Assembly: GCA_050260255.1 (NCBI GenBank)
Contig: JBLNBW010000044.1
Span: 39,522 to 103,521 of the forward strand
Reading direction: 5' to 3'
Length of the DNA stretch: 64,000 nt
Source: JAQGMV01 sp050260255
Lineage (GTDB): Bacteria; Pseudomonadota; Gammaproteobacteria; Burkholderiales; SG8-41
The notes below the pieces were generated by a model. It was given only the letters and a program-made list of their open reading frames with translations. It ran no database searches and was not told the DNA's origin. Shown here one piece after another: positions 61,984 to 64,000 of the stretch (positions are counted from its first letter, which is position 1; each line of letters begins with the position of its first letter). A program made the translations under genes and the position numbers.

Positions 61984-63207
61984 TTAAATCGCCTTGGTGC
62001 TGCGCAGCTCGCGGATCTCGGCATCGGACATGCCGAGCAGCTCGCCCAGCACTTCCGCCGTATGCTGTCCAAGCGTGGGTGGCGCACGGCGATATTCAAT
62101 CGGCGTGGCCGAAAAACGCATCGGACTCGCGACGAGCGAGCAGCGGCCCGCCGTGGGGTGCGGCATGTCGATCTTCATGCCGCGCGCGATGACCTGCGGC
62201 TCTTCGAACACCTGCCGGATGTCGTTGATCGGTCCGTTCGGCACGCCGGCCGCTTCGAGCGCCTGCACCCATTCGCGTGTGGTGCGCGTTGTGAAAATCT
62301 CCGCGAGCAGCGCCGTGATGTCCGCACGGTTCTCCACCCGCTTGGCGTTGGTGGCGAAGCGTTCGTCCTTCGCAAGCTCGGGACAGCCCGCGACATCGCA
62401 GAACTTCACGAACAGGTTGTCGTTGCCGCAGGCGAGAATGATGTTGCCGTCGCGTGTAGCAAAGGTCTGGTACGGCACGATGTTGGGATGGGAATTGCCG
62501 AGCCGCTGCGGCACTTCGCCGGTGGCGAGATAGTTGGCCGCCTGATTGGCGAGAAAAGCGACCTGCGTGTCGAGCAGGGCGAGATCGAGATGCTGTCCGA
62601 CGCCCGTCACCGCGCGATGCGCGAGCGCGGCGCACACCGCGATGGTGGCGTACATGCCGGTCATCAGATCGACGATGGGCACGCCCACGCGCTGCGGTCC
62701 GCCGCCCGGCAGCTCGTCGCGCTCGCCGGTCACGCTCATGAGCCCGCCCATGCCCTGCACCATGAAATCGTAGCCGGGGCGCTCCTTGTACGGGCCGGTC
62801 TGCCCGAATCCGGTCACCGAGCAATAGATGATCGCAGGATTCACCGCCTTGAGGTGCTCGTAGCCCAGACCGTAGCGGTCCAGATCGCCATGCTTGTAAT
62901 TCTCGAGCACGACGTCGCATTTCGCGGCGAGCGCCTTGACGATGCGCTGACCCTCCGCGCTGCCGAGGTTGACCGTGACGGACTTCTTGCCGCGGTTGGC
63001 CGCTGCATAATAGGCCGACTCGGCGGTGTCGTTGCCTTGCTCGTCCTTGAGCCAAGGCGGACCGAAGGCGCGCGAGTCGTCGCCCTTGCCTGGACGCTCG
63101 ACCTTGATCACCTCGGCGCCGAGATCGGCGAGATTCTGCCCGCACCACGGTGCCGCAAGCACCCGGGAAAGATCCAGCACGCGAACGTGCGATAACGGTC
63201 CAGCCAT
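61984..63207 (-). CDS. CaiB/BaiF family (class III) CoA-transferase
   Basis: 407 residues. 'VRVLDLSRVLAAPWCGQNLADLGAEVIKVERPGKGDDSR', 'VTVNLGSAEGQRIVKALAAKCDVVLENYKHG', 'VTGFGQTGPYKERPGYDFMVQGMGGLMSVTG', 'VDLMTGMYATIAVCAALAHR' is the class III signature, in which an Asp carries the CoA intermediate. It moves CoA between organic acids. AGGAG precedes the ATG. It reads toward the TauE gene, 13 bases between stops. The enoyl-CoA hydratase gene lies upstream on the same strand. Confidence 0.94.
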   Translation of the reverse strand: MAGPLSHVRVLDLSRVLAAPWCGQNLADLGAEVIKVERPGKGDDSRAFGPPWLKDEQGNDTAESAYYAAANRGKKSVTVNLGSAEGQRIVKALAAKCDVVLENYKHGDLDRYGLGYEHLKAVNPAIIYCSVTGFGQTGPYKERPGYDFMVQGMGGLMSVTGERDELPGGGPQRVGVPIVDLMTGMYATIAVCAALAHRAVTGVGQHLDLALLDTQVAFLANQAANYLATGEVPQRLGNSHPNIVPYQTFATRDGNIILACGNDNLFVKFCDVAGCPELAKDERFATNAKRVENRADITALLAEIFTTRTTREWVQALEAAGVPNGPINDIRQVFEEPQVIARGMKIDMPHPTAGRCSLVASPMRFSATPIEYRRAPPTLGQHTAEVLGELLGMSDAEIRELRSTKAI

Positions 63208-63224
63208 GATTACTCCTATTCAGT

Positions 63225-63317
63225 CGCGGTGAGGCGTAAGGGGTGAGGGGTGAAGGATAAAAGCATGCAGCATTCGCCTCACATCCTCACTCCTGACGCC
63301 TCACTCCTCACGGTTCA
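63225..63317 (-). repeat. dispersed intergenic repeat, copy 2
   Basis: Read on the minus strand it starts TGAACCGTGAG (63317-63307), whose first three bases are the stop codon of the enoyl-CoA hydratase gene, and ends CTCACCCCTTACGCCTCAC (63247-63229) and CACCGCG. Same layout as copy 1 (1004-1089); the 19-base end unit differs at one position. Confidence 0.6.
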
Positions 63318-64000
63318 CCGTCCGGTGAACCTCGGCTTGCGCTTCGCCATGAAGGCCTCGTAGCCGATGCGATAGTCCTCGGTATCGAAGTACTGAAAGT
63401 TCGCTTTGCGTTCCGCTTCGGTAACCGGCGCGGCGCCCGGCGCGAGCCGCTTGATCATCTGCTTGTGCCATCGCGCAACGAGCGGCGCGCCGTCCGCGAT
63501 ACGGCGCGCCGTAGCGTAAGCGTTCTCTTCGAGCTGTTCATCTGCAACGACGCGCGCGACGAGTCCTTTGTCGTACGCTTCGCGCGCCTCCCATACGCGG
63601 CCTTCGAGCAGCATCTCGAGCGCCGCGGCGCGGCCGACGACCGGCAGAACCGCTTCGAGCTCGTCGTAGGCGATGGGAAAGCCGAGCCGGTTGATCGGCA
63701 CCCCGAATCGTGCCGATACTCCGGCGATGCGAATGTCGCACTGACATGCGATCTCCAGGCCGCCGCCCACGCACGGCCCGTAGATCATCGCCATCGTAGG
63801 ATGGCGGCATTCGGCTACCGCACGCAGCGCACCGTGCACGTACTGCCGATGGTAGACCTCGCCCTGTTCCCGCGTGTTGCGCACCGTCGCGAATTCGGCA
63901 ATGTCGGCCCCGGCGGCAAAAGCGCGCTCGCCGGCGCCGCGCAGCACCACGCAGCGCACGTCCTCCGCTTCCGACAGCTCGCGCATCGCCGCGGCAAGTT
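63315..64000 (-). CDS. enoyl-CoA hydratase/isomerase family protein (5' end outside window)
   Basis: About 228 residues visible; the frame is open to the window edge, so the N-terminus is missing. Crotonase fold: 'CVVLRGAGERAFAAGADIAEFA' (oxyanion-hole segment), 'PTMAMIYGPCVGGGLEIACQCDIRIA' and 'FGVPINRLGFPIAYDE', then the C-terminal trimer helices. The glutamate at the second catalytic position of true hydratases is not obvious, so an isomerase or other crotonase is possible. Cotranscription with the CoA-transferase downstream is likely, with the repeat between. Confidence 0.9.
   Translation of the reverse strand, partial: LAAAMRELSEAEDVRCVVLRGAGERAFAAGADIAEFATVRNTREQGEVYHRQYVHGALRAVAECRHPTMAMIYGPCVGGGLEIACQCDIRIAGVSARFGVPINRLGFPIAYDELEAVLPVVGRAAALEMLLEGRVWEAREAYDKGLVARVVADEQLEENAYATARRIADGAPLVARWHKQMIKRLAPGAAPVTEAERKANFQYFDTEDYRIGYEAFMAKRKPRFTGR

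Overview
The window is GC-rich, gene-dense chromosomal DNA of a Gram-negative bacterium, most likely a betaproteobacterium near Burkholderiales. Supporting signs are two Bug-type (tripartite tricarboxylate) solute-binding proteins, the order pcm / tolC-family / waaA-waaC, zapA followed by a 6S RNA, a glnA next to ntrBC, and LPS genes (waaA, waaC, msbA, uppP). The assignment rests on gene content and order only. No rRNA, tRNA, CRISPR array, transposase or integrase was seen.

Region 1 (1-15.2 kb) is housekeeping: the end of a glutaredoxin-like gene, exonuclease III, the nitrogen two-component system ntrB-ntrC, a DUF4124 coiled-coil envelope protein, and glnA. glnA has a sigma-54 promoter and an NtrC palindrome upstream and an intrinsic terminator downstream. 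Then come a rhodanese protein and a minus-strand run of thiC (behind a TPP riboswitch), a coupled small exported protein, uppP and an MFS permease. Next are pcm, a TolC-family outer-membrane channel, and waaA-waaC.

Region 2 (15.2-21.3 kb) is a type I secretion locus on the minus strand: a PrtD-type ABC exporter, an HlyD-type adaptor, and after a 1-kb gene-free gap a 600-residue trypsin-like protease. The protease has a Ser/Thr-rich linker, six FG-GAP-like repeats and no signal peptide, so it is the obvious candidate substrate.

Region 3 (21.4-52.2 kb) is a large polysaccharide (O-antigen/LPS) island in three blocks. Block A (plus, 21.57-34.94 kb) holds rmlA, rmlC, a CDP-sugar module (rfbF, two SDRs, a second RmlC-like epimerase, a zinc-finger-like methyltransferase), a Wzm/Wzt pair with short Wzt, an RgpF-like protein, glycosyltransferases, a UDP-glucuronate decarboxylase and galE. 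Block B (minus, 43.56-34.97 kb) is a second Wzm/Wzt pair, this time with a C-terminal extension on Wzt, then two methyltransferases and five glycosyltransferases including a GT11 fucosyltransferase. Block C (plus, 43.71-50.34 kb) has a wbpV/wbpL/wbpM-like initiation set and LPS-core type transferases, facing msbA. Two separate ABC glycan exporters within 15 kb is the most distinctive feature of the window.

Region 4 (52.4-56.8 kb) contains vitamin B12 uptake (cobalamin riboswitch, btuB, a BtuF-like protein without a visible signal peptide), then a ZapB-like gene, zapA and 6S RNA. Region 5 (56.8-64 kb) contains an EVE-domain protein, an amidohydrolase, a Bug / isochorismatase-fold / Bug operon, a TauE/SafE permease, a class III CoA-transferase and a truncated enoyl-CoA hydratase. 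This looks like uptake and catabolism of organic acids. An approximately 90-bp dispersed repeat occurs at both ends of the window, each time directly at a stop codon.
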